Origin: Tetrahymena elliotti 4EA
Taxonomy: Eukaryota; Ciliophora; Oligohymenophorea; Hymenostomatida; Tetrahymenidae
Assembly (NCBI GenBank): GCA_000231825.2
Contig: JH720308.1
Location: forward strand, 248,001 to 312,000
DNA length: 64,000 nucleotides
Direction of reading: 5' to 3'
Shown: positions 61,833 to 64,000 of the stretch, one piece after another
Position numbering within the stretch: position 1 is the first letter of the stretch
How the letters are laid out: each line of letters starts with the position of its first letter
The notes under the pieces: generated by a model
Database searches by the model: none
What the model saw: the letters and a program-made list of their open reading frames with translations, nothing else
Told to the model about the DNA's origin: nothing
Position numbers and translations under genes: made by a program

Positions 61833-64000
61833 TCATTTACTATTTTTAGCATTTTCTTAATTTTATTTTTTACTAAAAAAATTATTCTTAATAACATCAA
61901 TAATATTCACAATAAATTGGATTAAAAATAGAATATTGTAAAATAAAAGCATCCACATAATGACTGATCCAAAAATCATATACTTTTCCAAAATTTTATC
62001 ATTAATTTCCTTATTTTATTAAAATTTTTGCTCATAAGTAATAATCAAGATATGAAGCAGCCAAATTACAGTAAATACAATTTCTCCTAAAAATTTTATT
62101 AGCCTTCTAATTTTAGATATGTATGCTTACATCACTATAGTAGATATAGATGAAAAGAAAAATAAAGTAGCAGACAATGAGCAAACTAAAAGAGGATTAT
62201 TATAAAAAATACAAACGATAGCTAAGTATAAGTATTTTTTAATAGTTTAAAATTAAAAGTAGTAAATTTTATAAGTGTTTTTCAATCCTGCTTATATTCT
62301 TTCTGTGTACATAATAGAATAATCATTCTCCTATTTTGAAACATTTTTCCAATTATAAAAAAAGAAAATAATTTAAACTAAAATTAATACAAGGCTCATA
62401 TAAAAACTCACTCTATAGCTGTATGAAGACTACCTAAACTCTAGAAATTAAATATAGATGCAAATAAAAGTTATCGTCAATGTTATTTCTAATTCGCTAT
62501 TCAATTTTTAGATTACAAAAGTTTTTATTTTGACAAGCAATTATCTCTCAGATCTTAAATACACCTAAAAAAAACTTACAATAGCTATTATTAAAATCAC
62601 TCCAGCTTGTTTTATTAGTAAGATAGGAATATTTACTAGAATACTCTGGCAAAAACCTAGTTATTTGAATTTTCCATAGTCTGGTATATCACATATTTCA
62701 TTCCCTATTTTTTTTCCAAAAACTTCATACTCCATAGTTATATTTTGACTGTTAAAATCAGGAACTTTAGGGTAAATAAAAGTACCAGTCAGCTAATAGA
62801 ATTTGTATAATTAAGGTGGGTACACAGCATTTAACAATAAAAATACTGAAATAGGCTAAAGAGTATTTAAAAAGTAAAATATTAATTAAAGCTAATTTGT
62901 GACCTTGAAAGCATTTTCATTTTATACTATAAATTCGTTGAGTTAATTTTATAGTTTATCCAAATTTTCACCTCCTTGATTTTCTTCTTTATAAATTATT
63001 GGTCCTATACCTACAATCATTCTTTTTTTAATATACTATTAGCTTAACTTATATTATGAATCTTCACTAACAAAATATTCATTTGTATTCACTAAGACAA
63101 CTACTTCTGTTGCATAAAAATTTGTTTTGGTTTCTAAATTGACTTGAAATATATTTCCTTTATACTTAGGGTTTATGAATGAATAGTAGTCTAAAGGTAT
63201 TTCAGGAATGTAAAATGTAATCATTTATGATAATTATGTGTCTGAAATATCAAATTATTTCAAAATCGAACTAAAGTTAAATTCTATGTAATACTTCTTT
63301 TCATGAGAAAAGCTGCTTAGTTTTAAATCCAAACTACTTAAACAATCTTATGAGTTTTCACTTTACTCATTTTATTTTCCTTAGCAATTACAATAAAATC
63401 CTTGCTATGAATACCCTGTTTCACACTTGAAGCATTATTAATAATTGCAAGAAACACAATAAGGAGAGCATGGTTTACATTTTTTTTTTTCAGGGTCATA
63501 AAAAGTACCCTCAGAACATGGTTGGCAATTCCCATCTGCTAATTCTTAAAATCCATAAGCACAGTTGCATAATGGTGGGTTAATTCTGTTTTAAGAACAT
63601 TGGGTGCAATTATCTTCCAAATCAATACAACTCTAACACTTATTGGAGCAATTTTATTGTATTTTAACACATTTTTAATTTATTTCTTAGTATCTGTAAT
63701 CGCATTCACAACTGGGAAGTATTCTATTTTCAGAAGAGCATTCAAAACAAAAATCATTATCAAGGATGCTACATTATTTACACCTATAATTGCAGGCACA
63801 AATATTTTGAGAATTAGTATTTTATTATATACAATTACAAGTTGGAGTTATTTAATTGATATATTTACACTAAGTACAATTATTGCTTGAATTTTTGCAT
63901 TCAACACACTCTTCATCACATCTTTAGCATTTAGAAGTATTTTAATTAAAAAAGAAATGTTGCTTACACTGTAAACATTACATTTTAGGGTCTAAATTTT
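61833..64000 (-). CDS. Cys-rich multipass surface protein, 5' end beyond the window
   Basis: A continuous ciliate-code frame runs from the right edge to TGA at 61833-61835, about 722 codons with no intron. The N-terminal part is an array of Cys-rich (furin-like/growth-factor-receptor-like) repeats with C-x2-C pairs, for example CQRCDEECVECKNSSNNC, CSNKCQSCIDLEDNC and CKPCSPYCVSCNYQQCFKC. A long extracellular beta-rich region follows. Then several hydrophobic helices and a short basic tail make the C-terminus (SVIMWMLLFYNILFLIQFIVNII). This architecture is a large expanded family of ciliate cell-surface proteins. The start and any signal peptide lie outside the window. Confidence 0.8.

Overview
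The window looks like macronuclear DNA of an oligohymenophorean ciliate, most likely Tetrahymena or a close relative. It is very AT-rich. Every recognisable protein reads through TAA and TAG (as Gln) and ends at TGA. Long AT-rich spacers separate single genes on both strands, and most introns are short, AT-rich GT-AG introns. Under the standard code almost no gene stays open, so all calls here were made with TAA/TAG = Gln. A run of exactly 100 N (47915-48014) is a scaffold gap.

Left part (1-13 kb): a small ubiquitin-like protein (-), a decayed membrane-protein remnant (-), an outer-dynein-arm docking coiled-coil protein (-), a mitochondrial carrier (-), then a tandem duplication of a putative secreted-protein gene. 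The 7.4-8.6 kb copy is a pseudogene carrying a 140-bp palindromic MITE-like insertion; the 9.3-10.5 kb copy is intact. A protein starting MGC with one in-frame TGA follows (-).

Middle part (13-31 kb): APC3/CDC27 (+), cytosolic asparaginyl-tRNA synthetase with six exons (+), a calcyphosine-like EF-hand protein (-), a 305-aa orphan (+), a Sec3/EXOC1-like exocyst subunit (+), a 549-aa N/Q-rich orphan (+) and a CRAL-TRIO (Sec14-like) protein (+).

32-46 kb: a ULK-like protein kinase (+), a decayed tandem copy of it that has lost the catalytic core (+), a very long coiled-coil/N-Q-rich protein with many exons (+) and a rhomboid-like membrane protein that lacks the catalytic His (-).

47-64 kb: a candidate structured RNA, tRNA-Ile(AAT), a PX-domain protein (-), a multipass membrane protein with a homopolymer frame break (-), mitochondrial aspartate aminotransferase with six exons (-), a RING-H2 multipass protein with an internal duplication (+), a B-box/WD-like repeat protein (-) and the 3' part of a Cys-rich multipass surface protein that runs off the right edge (-).

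There is no operon logic. The genes are ordinary eukaryotic housekeeping, ciliary, membrane-traffic and signalling genes. The unusual material is the palindromic element, two tandem gene/pseudogene pairs, in-frame TGA codons, candidate introns of 24 and 37 nt, and several single-nucleotide homopolymer frame breaks. I did not find a convincing new multi-gene system.
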